Shown one piece after another: positions 43,271-52,418 of a DNA stretch of 64,000 bases. Source of the DNA: Myxococcota bacterium (GTDB taxonomy: Bacteria > Myxococcota_A > UBA796); the NCBI GenBank assembly GCA_029251165.1, contig JAQXDW010000074.1:62001-126000 (forward strand). Reading direction: 5' to 3'. The stretch's first letter is position 1; the number at the start of each line of letters is the position of its first letter. The notes under the pieces are model-generated. The model searched no databases, was not told where the DNA came from, and saw only the letters and a program-made list of their open reading frames with translations. A program made the translations under genes and the position numbers.

Positions 43271-44491
43271 GTGAGCAAGACGCGACTCGATGGCTATCAG
43301 TGGCGTCTGCTTGCCTTCTTGAGCGTTGCGACCTTCTTTGAGGGCTTCGACTTCATGGCGCTCAGCCAGATCCTCCCGGAGATTCGCCAGGAGATGGGCC
43401 TGTCGCTCAACGAGGCGGGGCTGATGATCTCGGTCATCAACATCGGCACGGTGTTCGCCTTCCTGCTCATCCGAAAGGCCGATGCCTGGGGACGCCGGCG
43501 GGTGCTGACGATCACCATCGCCGGGTACACCATCTTCACCGGCCTGACTGCGCTGTCGCAGAGCATCTGGGACTTCACCTTGTTTCAGATGATCGCCCGG
43601 ATGTTCCTCATCGCGGAGTGGGCCACCGCGATGGTGTTTGCCGCCGAGGAATTTCCGGCCGACAAGCGCGGGCTGGTCATTGGGCTCACCCAGGGCTTCG
43701 CGAGCCTCGGCTCGATCGTCTGTGCTGGCGTCGCGCCGCTGCTGCTGTCGACGGACCTCGGCTGGCGCATGGTCTACCTCGTCGGAATCGTTCCGCTCCT
43801 CCTGGTTGCGTTCGCGCGCAGGGGGCTCCAGGAGACGAAGCGCTTCAAGCACCAGACCGCTCCCCGTAAGGTCGGCTTGATGGACCTGCTCAGCGGACCG
43901 TACCGGGATCGGGTGCTGCTGATGGGGCTGCTCTGGGCGCTGACCTACCTGGGCATGTCCAACGCCGTGACCTTCTGGAAGGACTTCGCGGTCACCCAGC
44001 GGGGGTACACCGACGGCGAGGTCGGCATGGCGCTGACCATCGCTGCGGTCATCTCGATGCCGATGGTGTTTGCCTCAGGCAAGCTGCTCGATGTGGTCGG
44101 CCGACGAGCCGGTGCTGCTGTGATCTACATCGGCGGCATGATCGGTGTCGCCGCCGCGTTCACGCTCACCGACGCGACCCACCTCAATGTCGCCCTCATC
44201 TTTGCCATCTTCGGGGTCTCCGGGGTGCTGCCGGTCCTCAATGCCTACAGCACAGAGCTGTTTCCCACGGACGTCCGGGGAGATGCCTTTGGCTGGGCGA
44301 ACAACCTCCTTGGCCGCATTGGCTATGTGCTCGCGCCGGCACTTGTCGGATTCTCCTCGCTCTGGATTGGCCTGGGGAATGCCATGGCGGTCTCGATGAT
44401 CTTCCCGCTCATCGCCTTGGTCATCCTCCTCATGACCCTCCCGGAGACCTCCGGGCGTGAGCTGGAAGACACCTCCTCTCTGGCGCGCTGA
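43271..44491 (+). CDS. MFS transporter, sugar/organic-acid type
   Basis: 406 residues from a GTG with GGGAG 5 bases upstream. Twelve hydrophobic helices. The cytoplasmic loop signature is present after TM2 (RKADAWGRRR) and after TM8 (DVVGRRAG), with a PETSGRELED tail typical of the sugar-porter/aromatic-acid/H+ symporter group. The substrate is unknown. A longer frame from 43106 has no supporting ribosome site. Confidence 0.85.
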   Translation: MSKTRLDGYQWRLLAFLSVATFFEGFDFMALSQILPEIRQEMGLSLNEAGLMISVINIGTVFAFLLIRKADAWGRRRVLTITIAGYTIFTGLTALSQSIWDFTLFQMIARMFLIAEWATAMVFAAEEFPADKRGLVIGLTQGFASLGSIVCAGVAPLLLSTDLGWRMVYLVGIVPLLLVAFARRGLQETKRFKHQTAPRKVGLMDLLSGPYRDRVLLMGLLWALTYLGMSNAVTFWKDFAVTQRGYTDGEVGMALTIAAVISMPMVFASGKLLDVVGRRAGAAVIYIGGMIGVAAAFTLTDATHLNVALIFAIFGVSGVLPVLNAYSTELFPTDVRGDAFGWANNLLGRIGYVLAPALVGFSSLWIGLGNAMAVSMIFPLIALVILLMTLPETSGRELEDTSSLAR

Positions 44492-44594
44492 CGGGACACC
44501 GCGCTGTCCGATCGGCTCCTCTCTGCCTGCATCCATAGACGACCGGGGCTGGCTCGACTATTCTTGTGCCCCATCAAGCATCGTCGGAGGCCAC

Positions 44595-45848
44595 ATGCTG
44601 CTCCTGCTCATTCACAGCGCGCAGGCTCACGAGTCTGATCCGCAGTACTTCTACCTGGACGACACCGCAGATCTGCTGGGGAGTGCCGAACTGGACTCTG
44701 GCTGGTTGCCCAAAGATGGCCTCCTCGCTGTTCGATTCCAGATCGATGCTGAGGGCGGAGCGGATGTGGAGATGGAAGGGGAGAGCACCCTGACCTGGCC
44801 GACTGATCTCAACCTCGGCTTCACACCGACCCCTGCCACAGGGTTCATGGACGTCGACTCTGAGCTGGGCGTGGTCGTCTCGCTGAAATTCGACATCGAC
44901 ATCTACAGCTGGGAGTCTGAGATCGCCAGCGAGTGGGTTGAGGTCGCCGGCTCCACCGCGTTTGAGCCGTTTGTCTTGGAAGGTGGCGCGCAGGAGCAGG
45001 TCGCGCTGACTGCTGAGGGCCGCTCAGAGACCGTCTTTGAGTACTACTACGACGTGCTCGCTGGAGTGGCGAGCGTGGGCTTCTATGCTGATCTTCAGCC
45101 CCAGAGCGACCTGCTGTTCACCGGCAAGGCGTGGGAAGTGGACGAGGGCAGCGCGGTGCTGGCGGGGGAAGAGATCGTCATCCCCGCCGAGCGCCAGCCG
45201 TACTACGAGACCGACGCCCACCTCGTTGGCTCCTGGGAGAATGAGCTCAACCTCGTCTTCTTGCCGGTCTTTCAGGTCTGCATCACAGTCCTTGGCTGCT
45301 ACGACATTGAGATCACCGAGATCCCGCTGAACCTCGTCACGGAGACCTTCGAGCAGAAGTTCCGGCCCGTGCAGCTGCACTTCCCGCTGCCGGTGCTCAC
45401 CTCGGATGCGGCCGATCATGACTTCGGTGCTGTCGAGGTCGGCAACCTCACCAACCTCGAGGTGCCCGTCACCAACCTCGGCGAGCTTGCCCTGGAGGGG
45501 GTGGCAACGATCGTAGGAGATGGCGCGTTCACCGTCTATCCTGAGTACTTCATGGCCGGAGATGACACCACCGATGGTATGGTGGTCACCTTCTCCCCCC
45601 TTGAAGAAGGCCTCGCGGAGGCAACCCTGGTCATCAGCAGCAACGACCCGACCTCACCAGATCTTGAGATCGCGCTGAGCGGTGAGGGCTTCACGGACGC
45701 TGGGACCTCCAATGGGGCCGACAGCGTCAGCAGCGGCATCGTCTCTTCCTGTGGCTGCGCCTCGACCTCCGGCGGTGGTGCCGGTGGACTTGCGCTTGTG
45801 GTCGGCATCCTTCTCACGGGCGCGGTGCGTCGGCGGGACGAGCACTGA
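44595..45848 (+). CDS. Secreted protein with MYXO-CTERM-like sorting tail
   Basis: 417 residues from the ATG at 44595 (CGGAGG 4 bases upstream). A signal peptide (LLLLIHSAQAHES) leads into a beta-rich body. Near 275-375 is an ASPM/SPD-2/Hydin (HYDIN)-type Ig-like domain (DFGAVEVGNLTNLEVPVTN, then SSNDPTSPDLEIALSGEG). The C-terminus SSCGCASTS, a Gly-rich hydrophobic helix and AVRRR match the MYXO-CTERM signal for outer-surface anchoring in Myxococcota. The stop overlaps the apparent CTG start of the PP2C gene. Confidence 0.78.
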   Translation: MLLLLIHSAQAHESDPQYFYLDDTADLLGSAELDSGWLPKDGLLAVRFQIDAEGGADVEMEGESTLTWPTDLNLGFTPTPATGFMDVDSELGVVVSLKFDIDIYSWESEIASEWVEVAGSTAFEPFVLEGGAQEQVALTAEGRSETVFEYYYDVLAGVASVGFYADLQPQSDLLFTGKAWEVDEGSAVLAGEEIVIPAERQPYYETDAHLVGSWENELNLVFLPVFQVCITVLGCYDIEITEIPLNLVTETFEQKFRPVQLHFPLPVLTSDAADHDFGAVEVGNLTNLEVPVTNLGELALEGVATIVGDGAFTVYPEYFMAGDDTTDGMVVTFSPLEEGLAEATLVISSNDPTSPDLEIALSGEGFTDAGTSNGADSVSSGIVSSCGCASTSGGGAGGLALVVGILLTGAVRRRDEH

Positions 45849-46597
45849 GCCCTCCTCCCGCCAGCCTCCAGATCCGCGCCGGCGGAGACTCTCGGAAGGG
45901 TCCACGAAAGACCCAGAACCAGGACGCCTTCTGTCGCCTGGAGGAGCACGAGCCTGTTCGTGGGCAGCTGTTCGCGGTCGCAGACGGGGTCGGCACGGTA
46001 AAGCTCGGGCAGTGGGCCGCGCGGCTGACCTGCCTGCGCATCGAGCAGTTCTTCTACAGCGACCAGACGATCACAACTTCCGCGCTCACCCAGCTCGTCA
46101 GCGAGATTGACTGGGAGCTGCGGGGCGAGGGGAAAGGGCGAGCGGCCTGCACGCTCTCGATTCTCTGGCTGCATGGCGAGGAGGCGGTCGTCGTTCATGT
46201 CGGAGACTCCGCCATCTACCAGGTTCGACGAGGCGACATCTCTCGAATTACCCAAATTCACGGTGGCGGTCGTGGGCTTCAGGCGTTCATGGGCATGGGC
46301 TCAGCGGTCAGCGAGGTCGTCCAGATTCAGAAATCGGAGCTCCGCGAAGGAGATGTGTTCTTCCTGGTCACCGATGGCGTGAGCGATGTCCTCGCGCCCA
46401 GCGAGCTGTCCCGACTGTGGGTGCGCAGCGGTGGCGATCCGGATCTCTGCGCGCACAACATCCTGGAGTCTGTCAGCTTCCAGAACGGCAGCGATGATGC
46501 CACAGCGGTGGTGGTTCAGTTCCTCTCTGACGGCAGCCAGGAGCGTGTCGAGTCGCCCTTGGATGCTCCTCATGTACCCGGGCGCTTCATCGGCTGA
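45845..46597 (+). CDS. PP2C-type Ser/Thr phosphatase with apparent CTG start
   Basis: 250 residues if translation starts at the CTG overlapping the previous stop (CTGA). The N-terminus reads RAGGDSRKG, then NQDAF, then LFAVADGVGTVKLG, then VVHVGDSAIY and later LVTDGVSDVL and SDDATAVVV. These are the metal-binding Asp motifs of PPM/PP2C phosphatases in order (D27, D47, the VTDG and DD motifs). No ATG, GTG or TTG occurs in frame between the last upstream stop (45683) and the ATG at 46289, which would cut off half the catalytic domain. Probably dephosphorylates targets of Hanks kinases. Confidence 0.72.
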   Translation: MSPPPASLQIRAGGDSRKGPRKTQNQDAFCRLEEHEPVRGQLFAVADGVGTVKLGQWAARLTCLRIEQFFYSDQTITTSALTQLVSEIDWELRGEGKGRAACTLSILWLHGEEAVVVHVGDSAIYQVRRGDISRITQIHGGGRGLQAFMGMGSAVSEVVQIQKSELREGDVFFLVTDGVSDVLAPSELSRLWVRSGGDPDLCAHNILESVSFQNGSDDATAVVVQFLSDGSQERVESPLDAPHVPGRFIG

Positions 46598-46609
46598 TAG
46601 CATGCGTTC

Positions 46610-47488
46610 ATGAAGCTCCTCGTGACCGGTGCCTCCAGCTTTGTCGGCGCCCATTTCTGTCGTGTTGCTGCACGACAGCACACCATCCACGCCCTCTACT
46701 TTTCCACCCCCATCGCGCTCAACGGAGTCAGTCCCCACCGGGCCGATCTTCGCGTGCAGCGGGACGTCCGCAAGGTCGCTGCGCTGGACTTCGACGCCGT
46801 CGTCCACATTGCCTGTCGGATCCGCGGTCGTCCCCGAGGGGAAGAGACCACTGGTGAGGCCGCTCTTCGAGAGAACCGGGCGATGATGGACGCGGTCCTG
46901 TCGTTTGGGAAGCCCGTCGTCTACGCGTCCTCTACCGTGGTTCACTGGGAGCAGGACACCCCCTACGCCCGCTCCCGGCGTGAAGACGAGCAGCGGCTTC
47001 GAGACAGCGGCCTGCCCTGGGCGATCCTGCGCCCTTCCGCGCCCTATGCCCCTGCACTCGCACACCATCGGCCCGGCCACCGAGAGAGCTTCCACACCCT
47101 CGTCTCGCTGGTTCGCTCGGCGCCCGTCGTTCCGGTCATCGGAGATGGCCAGTACCGTCGGCAGCCGATCCACGTCGATGACTTCTCGGCAGCCATCCTC
47201 GCGCTGCTCGACAACGGGCTGCCCGACCAGGCATTCGAGGCGGGCGGTGCTGATGCTCTCACCTTTGATGAGATCATCGACACCATCGCTCGGCAGGCCG
47301 GTCGCACGGTCCGCAAGCTCCACCTTCCCAAGGCGCTGTATGTCCAGATCGCCCGGCTCAGTCCGGACTTTGATCCCGACCTCATCGCCGCAATCGATGA
47401 GGATGAGCTTGCAGATCCATCCGCGCTGACCGCCGCTACCGGGGTCCACCCGAGGCGCTTCAGCGAGGGTGTGCGGACCCTACTCTGA
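46610..47488 (+). CDS. NAD-dependent epimerase/dehydratase-like (extended SDR) protein
   Basis: 292 residues. Begins MKLLVTGASSFVG, the NAD-binding Rossmann motif of extended SDRs, with VVYASSTVVHWE and LRPSAPYAP further on. The classical YxxxK is replaced by YARSRREDE, so the catalytic type is uncertain and it may be a reductase or a non-catalytic NAD binder. The C-terminal half resembles NmrA or nucleoside-sugar epimerase-type proteins (GDGQYRRQPIHVDDFSAAIL). It lies 12 bases after the PP2C gene and overlaps the convergent gene by 9 bases at the 3' end. Confidence 0.75.
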   Translation: MKLLVTGASSFVGAHFCRVAARQHTIHALYFSTPIALNGVSPHRADLRVQRDVRKVAALDFDAVVHIACRIRGRPRGEETTGEAALRENRAMMDAVLSFGKPVVYASSTVVHWEQDTPYARSRREDEQRLRDSGLPWAILRPSAPYAPALAHHRPGHRESFHTLVSLVRSAPVVPVIGDGQYRRQPIHVDDFSAAILALLDNGLPDQAFEAGGADALTFDEIIDTIARQAGRTVRKLHLPKALYVQIARLSPDFDPDLIAAIDEDELADPSALTAATGVHPRRFSEGVRTLL

Positions 47489-48076
47489 GGGCTCGATGAA
47501 CGGCATGCCGCTCGGGTCGTAGCCGGTCCGGGCGGCGCGTCCCCAGGCGTCCCAGGCGATCCCTGCCCGTGGTGGGCGGGAGAACATCAGCCCCCCCTCC
47601 TCCAGTCGCTCTCCGCCAACGTAGGAGATGTGTGCCGCCCCCGGTGCGCTCAGTCGCCACCAGCCGAGGTCATCCCGGAGGAGTGCTGGAGGCGTCGGCC
47701 AGGGCACCGGCTCGTCGCTGATTGCCGCGAGGGCAGCGTCTGCCCAGCGCAGGGCGTTGGCCTTGGTGTGGACGAGGACTGCGACATTGCCATCTCGAAA
47801 CAAGAGAATGGTCTCGCCATCGCCGAGGGCCTCGTCGGCATATTCCAGGTAGGGCTGGGGATCGAACCTCGCCAGCTTCTCCTGCATGGTGACCAGCCAG
47901 GCGGCAGCCGTCTCGGCATCCTGTGCGACGAACACTCGGAGGAGCCCGTCCTCGACGAGGGTGCTCCAGCCGGTCGCGGTGGTCTGGTACAGGGGCTCGG
48001 AGAAGCCCTCGATGCCCTGCGTCGGAATGCCGGTGTGCAGGCCTGCTGCAAGGGCTGTGGAGATCATCAGGATCAT
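47480..48076 (-). CDS. Secreted protein of unknown function
   Basis: 198 residues with a signal peptide (MILMISTALA). The body has an alpha/beta pattern (LLRVFVAQDAETAAAWLVTM, then NVAVLVHTKANALRWADAAL) like small periplasmic proteins. No family recognised. The ATG overlaps the stop of the HD-domain gene (TGATG). It is the last gene of a long coupled operon. Confidence 0.62.
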   Translation of the reverse strand: MILMISTALAAGLHTGIPTQGIEGFSEPLYQTTATGWSTLVEDGLLRVFVAQDAETAAAWLVTMQEKLARFDPQPYLEYADEALGDGETILLFRDGNVAVLVHTKANALRWADAALAAISDEPVPWPTPPALLRDDLGWWRLSAPGAAHISYVGGERLEEGGLMFSRPPRAGIAWDAWGRAARTGYDPSGMPFIEPSE

Positions 48077-48750
48077 CAGGAGGTCTCCCTGCCGAGCTGC
48101 TCCAAGAAGGCGAGCAAGAAGGCGTGCCGGTGGGCGGCTTCTGCCTTTGCTGTCGGGGTGTGCATCGTCTGGGCAAGCCGGAGGAGCTTGATGGGGTAGT
48201 GATCTGCGGCGTTGCGCTTGTCATCGAGGGCGCGCGCGCTCTGACCGAGGGGGTCCTCGGGATCATAGAACCGACCGGAGGTTCCACGGCTCGCCATCGC
48301 CTGTGCGCATGCGAAATTGCGGGCGATTCCGACAGCACCGATCGCATCGAGTCGGTCGGCGTCCTGGAGGATTGCGCCGAGAGGAGAGGCTGGGGGCAGG
48401 CCACGTGACCAGCTGCAGGTCGCTACGGCGGAGACGATCTGTTCCACCTCGTCTGGGGTGTAGCCGACCTCTGGGAGAACCTCGGCGCCGGCTGCCGCTG
48501 ACAGCGCACTTCCCATCGAGCGCTGCGCCGACTCCTTGGGAACATTGACGAGGTCGTGGACGAGGGCGGCGGCTCCAGCGAGGTCGGTGTCCACACCGCT
48601 CTCCTCCGCCAGTCGGACCGCCCACCGGTAGACCCGGAGCACATGGTCGAGATCGTGGGCCAGATCAGTCTCTTCAGCCAGCCGGGGCTGGACGCGTGCG
48701 AGCAGGGCTTGATGGCGGGGGTGTGTCAGGCGCATGGGCACCGCTATCAC
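48076..48750 (-). CDS. HD-domain metal-dependent phosphohydrolase
   Basis: 224 residues. H in AHDLDHVLRV, HD in ALVHDLVN and D in LQDADRLDAIGAVG give the H-HD-D metal site of the superfamily. The protein matches small YedJ/YpgQ-like HD hydrolases, which act on nucleotides. It starts at a GTG overlapping the previous stop by 4 bases (GTGA); an ATG 15 bases later is an alternative. Confidence 0.83.
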   Translation of the reverse strand: MIAVPMRLTHPRHQALLARVQPRLAEETDLAHDLDHVLRVYRWAVRLAEESGVDTDLAGAAALVHDLVNVPKESAQRSMGSALSAAAGAEVLPEVGYTPDEVEQIVSAVATCSWSRGLPPASPLGAILQDADRLDAIGAVGIARNFACAQAMASRGTSGRFYDPEDPLGQSARALDDKRNAADHYPIKLLRLAQTMHTPTAKAEAAHRHAFLLAFLEQLGRETS

Positions 48751-49535
48751 TGCCCGGCATCGATTGCTCTGCGCATCGCGCGCACACGCTCTCGGTCGAC
48801 TGGCCGCCTCCAGCTTCCGCCTTCCTTGAGGTAGGAGCCGACGATGAGTGCTGAGGCGCTGGAGAGGGCTCCGGCGTTGTCGGGGTTGACACCCGAGCCG
48901 ACTGCTACGGGCAGTCCGGCAGTGGCGGCTGCTGCGAGCACGGCTGGATCAGTCGGACGGCCGGTGGAGGCTCCGGTGACGATGAGGACATCCGCGCCGC
49001 AGAACCGATGTCCCTCTGCCAGGGCTTCGATGGAGAGGTCAGCGGTGATGGCGTGGGCTGCGTGCTTCTTCTGGACATCTGCCCAGATGGAGATGTCTGC
49101 CGACAGCGCGCGACGGGCCCGCAAGAGCTCCCCGGCGCAGGCCTCCAGCAGCCCCTCGTCGGCAATGTGGGCGTAGGCGAATGCCTCGACGCGGAGGAAG
49201 TGCGCCCCAGCAGCAACCGCGATCCCGAGGGCCTCGCGGTTGGCTCCGGCGAGGACCTGCACTCCGGTCGGAAGACCACGCTGCGTGACGGCGTGTGTCG
49301 CCAGCGTCATTGCCGCGACGGTCTCGGCGTCCACCCGACCACGGAGGTAGGGAAGATCGCCCATGTTCTCGACGATGATGGCATCGCAGCCGCCGGCAAC
49401 CAGTGCATCGGCATCGGCAGCTGCGGCCGCCAGGATTGCAGACATGTCGCCGTCCCATCCCGGGCTCCCTGGGAGCGGTCTCAGGTGCACCATTCCCACC
49501 AGCGCGCAGCGCCCGGGCTCTCCCACGTAGCTCAT
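48747..49535 (-). CDS. BtpA-family protein (TIM-barrel, SgcQ-like)
   Basis: 262 residues from the ATG with AGGAGG just upstream. The N-terminus CALVGMVHLRPLPGSP and the segments AIIVENMGDLPY, SIWADVQKKHAAH and PVAVGSGVNPDN are highly characteristic of the BtpA family. In cyanobacteria BtpA is needed for photosystem I; in other bacteria its biochemical role is not established. It follows glycerate kinase with an ATGA overlap, which supports the reading frame of that gene's end. Confidence 0.85.
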   Translation of the reverse strand: MSYVGEPGRCALVGMVHLRPLPGSPGWDGDMSAILAAAAADADALVAGGCDAIIVENMGDLPYLRGRVDAETVAAMTLATHAVTQRGLPTGVQVLAGANREALGIAVAAGAHFLRVEAFAYAHIADEGLLEACAGELLRARRALSADISIWADVQKKHAAHAITADLSIEALAEGHRFCGADVLIVTGASTGRPTDPAVLAAAATAGLPVAVGSGVNPDNAGALSSASALIVGSYLKEGGSWRRPVDRERVRAMRRAIDAGQ

Positions 49536-50550
49536 GTCAGCCTCCTGATTGCTGCGGTGCTCATTCCGTTGAACTCGATGATGCGGTCTGACTCCAGCGG
49601 TGGCGGAGGGACCTGTCGCGCGGTGCCGACCACCGCCCACACCGGCTTATCCGCCTCGAGGGCCAGTCGGCAGACCTCACCGGCCCCCTTGTCCTGGTAG
49701 CTGGTTGGATCCAGGCGTCCTTCTCCACCACCGCTGCGTCGACACCGGCGATTTCTGGAGGGAGGCGGGTGAGGCGTGCGAAGGCTGCAGCCCCGGCGGT
49801 TAGCGTGGCACCAACGGCGGAGAGGGCAAACCCGAGACCTCCCGCCGCTCCGCTGCCTGGGAGAACATCGGAGATTGGAGAGCGGCCGTGTGTCTGACGC
49901 CACGCATTGATCCGCGCTGCGCTGTGCATGAGCACCGTGGTGTGCCCCGCGAAGTTCCGTGGTCTGTGCCCCTTCTGTGGACTGTAGAGCGGCACAGCGT
50001 CGACAAGTGGGGTCTCCACATCCAGCAGGACCTCGACTGGAGGGAGGGGCGGAATGCGCCCGACCAGGCCACAGGCCTTCGAGATCTGCCCTCCTCGGAT
50101 CGGGGCGGGGATGGACTGCCGGTTGTGATCCTGGAGGAGAACCCCGAGGGCCTGGAGCATCCCGAGTCCGCAGTCGATGGTCGCGCTGCCGCCGAGGCCG
50201 ATGCGGATCGGATCCTTGGCAGCACGCAGGAGCTGGCCGACGCCGTAGGAGGTTGCCTGGAGGGGCTCTCGCTGCAGGGAGTGTCGCAGTCCGCAAGCCT
50301 GGGCTGAGGCGATACAAGAACCGCCGTCGTGGAGGCCAGGGTGTGCGGTCACCGGTCGGCCCGCTGGCCCGATGACGGTGAGGGCCTCCAGCTGTACCGG
50401 ACGGTGCCAGCCGAGTGCCTCAGGGCGACCCGCTCCGCCATCCGTCATGGGGTGTCCGATCACGTTGCTCCGAGCCGACTCCGCGAGGAGGACCGCCTCC
50501 GGCGCGGTCAAGAACCCGCGTAGGGGGCCGGCGCAAACAAGATCATCCAC
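49532..50550 (-). CDS. Glycerate kinase (GarK/GlxK family) with -1 frameshift
   Basis: Glycerate 2-kinase type (phosphorylates D-glycerate using ATP). The first frame from a GTG at 50550 gives LRGFLTAPEA, PMTDGG, GLHDGGSCIAS, IGLGGSATIDCGLGML and GSGAAGGLGFAL, then continues IAGVDAAVV. Just after this the family motif GEGRLD continues only in another frame, and from there SYQDKGAGEV to the ATGA-coupled stop reads correctly. One missing G in a G run at about 49726 explains it: restoring it gives 340 codons. This is either an assembly or sequencing error, or a real lesion. Confidence 0.72.
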
Positions 50551-51850
50551 CCGAAGCCAGGCTCAGCCAGTCCGCGGTGATTGCGAGCAGCGGGCGGGTC
50601 TCCTCACCGTACAGCGGCAGCGAGAGTCCCAGCCCAAACCGTGCAGAGTCCGAGAGGGGAGTGCGGATGCCGAGGGTGAGGTTGACGGTGTCTGCGGGAA
50701 GCGCCTTGGTGTCTGCCAGCGCAACCTGTCCAGAGAGCCCCACCGAGACGGCGGTTGGATCGGCGCTGTCGCTGAGGAGGAGATCACCGCCGGCGGAGGC
50801 GATGAGCCAGCCGGTGTTGATGCCGGACTCGTTGAGGTGGCTGTAGCGGCCGCCCCCCTTGGCCCGAAGGCGGAAGGCGCCGCTGGGCGTGCTCACGCCG
50901 AGCTCTGCGTTGAGGTGCTGACCCTGCCGACCGGTTGCACCGGAGAACGTCGGATCTCCGAGGTCGAGGCTGATCTGTAGGCCGAGGTTTGCGGCGTCGA
51001 GATCGCCGCGACCGGCCTGCAGGGCGGAGAGGGCGCTGCGGTTGACCATCATGTATGGCTGCAGCGCCGGCAGTCCTGCACCACAGCTGTCCGTGATCGC
51101 GATGGCCTGACCGGTCTTCAGTCCGGCGAGGCAGGCGGGCTTGTCCTCGGCTCGATACAGCAGGGTCGCCATCTGGCTGATGAGGATCGCCTCAGGGACG
51201 TTGAGCTGGTCGTAGGCTGGATTCGCCAGCGCGATCGCATCTGCGGCGGTGTCCTGAGCGCGCATGGCCCAGCGCCAGGAGATGCCGATGTTGTCCAGAG
51301 AGTCACTCTCGTTGAGCAGATCGATCGGCAGGTAGACGGAGAAATCAGAGGTCCGGGAGCGGACCGCGTAGTCTTCTGCCCGCTCCGCCCGGAGCGCACC
51401 GGGATTGACTGAGACCCCACCGAGGACCCGTGCGCCGGCCTCGTGCTGCACCATGCTCAGCGCGCCGCCGCTCCTCGGGACGGGCTGGATGTCTGGCGAG
51501 GCCTGGAGCTGTCCCGCAGAGGCGACCACACCGACAGGCCCACGGTGAACGGGCTCGACGGCATCCAGCGGGAGCTCTCCTTGGAACTGCGCGACGCTCT
51601 GCCACACCCCCTCTGCGAGCGCGTCGCAGCTCTCGGCCTCCTCCTGCTGGACGCCCCACGGGTTGAGGGTGGAGTCTGCCATGAGCAGCGCACTACAGGA
51701 ACCCGGCGGCGGCGCAAGCAAGTCGCTGACCGGTGGGGCTGTCTGGGACTGTGGCTGTTGCTGGGGAGGCGGAGAGGATGGTCCGAGCCCCCAGGGGTCA
51801 TCGATGGATTGTGCATGGGCAGCGGGCAAGAGCAGCAAGATGATGGACAA
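50543..51850 (-). CDS. Secreted or outer-membrane beta-rich protein
   Basis: 435 residues starting at TTG (GGAG 7 bases upstream). The signal peptide ends PAAHAQS. A Pro/Gln-rich linker follows (about 25-45), then alpha/beta sequence. The last ~250 residues are alternating strands ending in LLAITADWLSL, as in outer-membrane barrels of the adventurous-gliding/transport or porin type. No family recognised. It is the first gene of the operon leading to glycerate kinase, overlapping that gene's start by 8 bases. Confidence 0.65.
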   Translation of the reverse strand: MSIILLLLPAAHAQSIDDPWGLGPSSPPPQQQPQSQTAPPVSDLLAPPPGSCSALLMADSTLNPWGVQQEEAESCDALAEGVWQSVAQFQGELPLDAVEPVHRGPVGVVASAGQLQASPDIQPVPRSGGALSMVQHEAGARVLGGVSVNPGALRAERAEDYAVRSRTSDFSVYLPIDLLNESDSLDNIGISWRWAMRAQDTAADAIALANPAYDQLNVPEAILISQMATLLYRAEDKPACLAGLKTGQAIAITDSCGAGLPALQPYMMVNRSALSALQAGRGDLDAANLGLQISLDLGDPTFSGATGRQGQHLNAELGVSTPSGAFRLRAKGGGRYSHLNESGINTGWLIASAGGDLLLSDSADPTAVSVGLSGQVALADTKALPADTVNLTLGIRTPLSDSARFGLGLSLPLYGEETRPLLAITADWLSLASGG

Positions 51851-51907
51851 TGTGATCTCCGATTTCTGTCTCCCTAATCTTGCCAGATCTGCGCTGCTGG
51901 CGGTCCA

Positions 51908-52381
51908 TCAGCTCCCAAACAAACCACCAAGTGCACCGAGCGCATCTCCGATGTCGAGTCCACCACCGTCTTGATCCTGCACGAGACCGGACAGCATCGG
52001 TGCGGCAGCCATGACCCGCTGAAGGACATCGGCGCTGAGGCGCTCCTGGAGGAATTGGAGGACCACTGGTGCAACAAGGGTGACGGTGCTGCTGTCGAGG
52101 CCGAGCTTGCTGAGCACGACCGCGACACCGGCGGCATCCTGAGCGCCCTGTCCGGCGATGGCGCCGATGGCAGAGCCCAGCAGTCCGCCCATTCCGGAGC
52201 GCTCTGTGAGCCCCTCGGCCTTGCTGCTCCATGACGCGAGCTCTGGGACTGCCGTGGAGATTGCGCTTGCATCCTGATCTTCGACCTGTCCCTTTACTGC
52301 GCCGAGCACGCTGCCGGCGAGTGCCTGAGTCTGAGCCATGTCGAGGCCGAGGGTGGTTGAGAGCTGATTGATGAGATCCAT
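51908..52381 (-). CDS. DUF2780-like protein
   Basis: 157 residues from ATG at 52381 (GGAG about 9 bases upstream). MDLINQLSTTLGLDMAQTQA, then a Gly/Ala-rich helix with GMGGLLGSAIGAIAGQG, and a closing LGALGGLFGS match the DUF2780 (Vcg-type) pattern. No signal peptide in this form; a longer frame back to 52486 has no ribosome site. Function is not established for the family. Confidence 0.6.
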   Translation of the reverse strand: MDLINQLSTTLGLDMAQTQALAGSVLGAVKGQVEDQDASAISTAVPELASWSSKAEGLTERSGMGGLLGSAIGAIAGQGAQDAAGVAVVLSKLGLDSSTVTLVAPVVLQFLQERLSADVLQRVMAAAPMLSGLVQDQDGGGLDIGDALGALGGLFGS

Positions 52382-52418
52382 GCTGAGCACTCCGTGCTGT
52401 GCGAAGGAGGGGTGTGGC

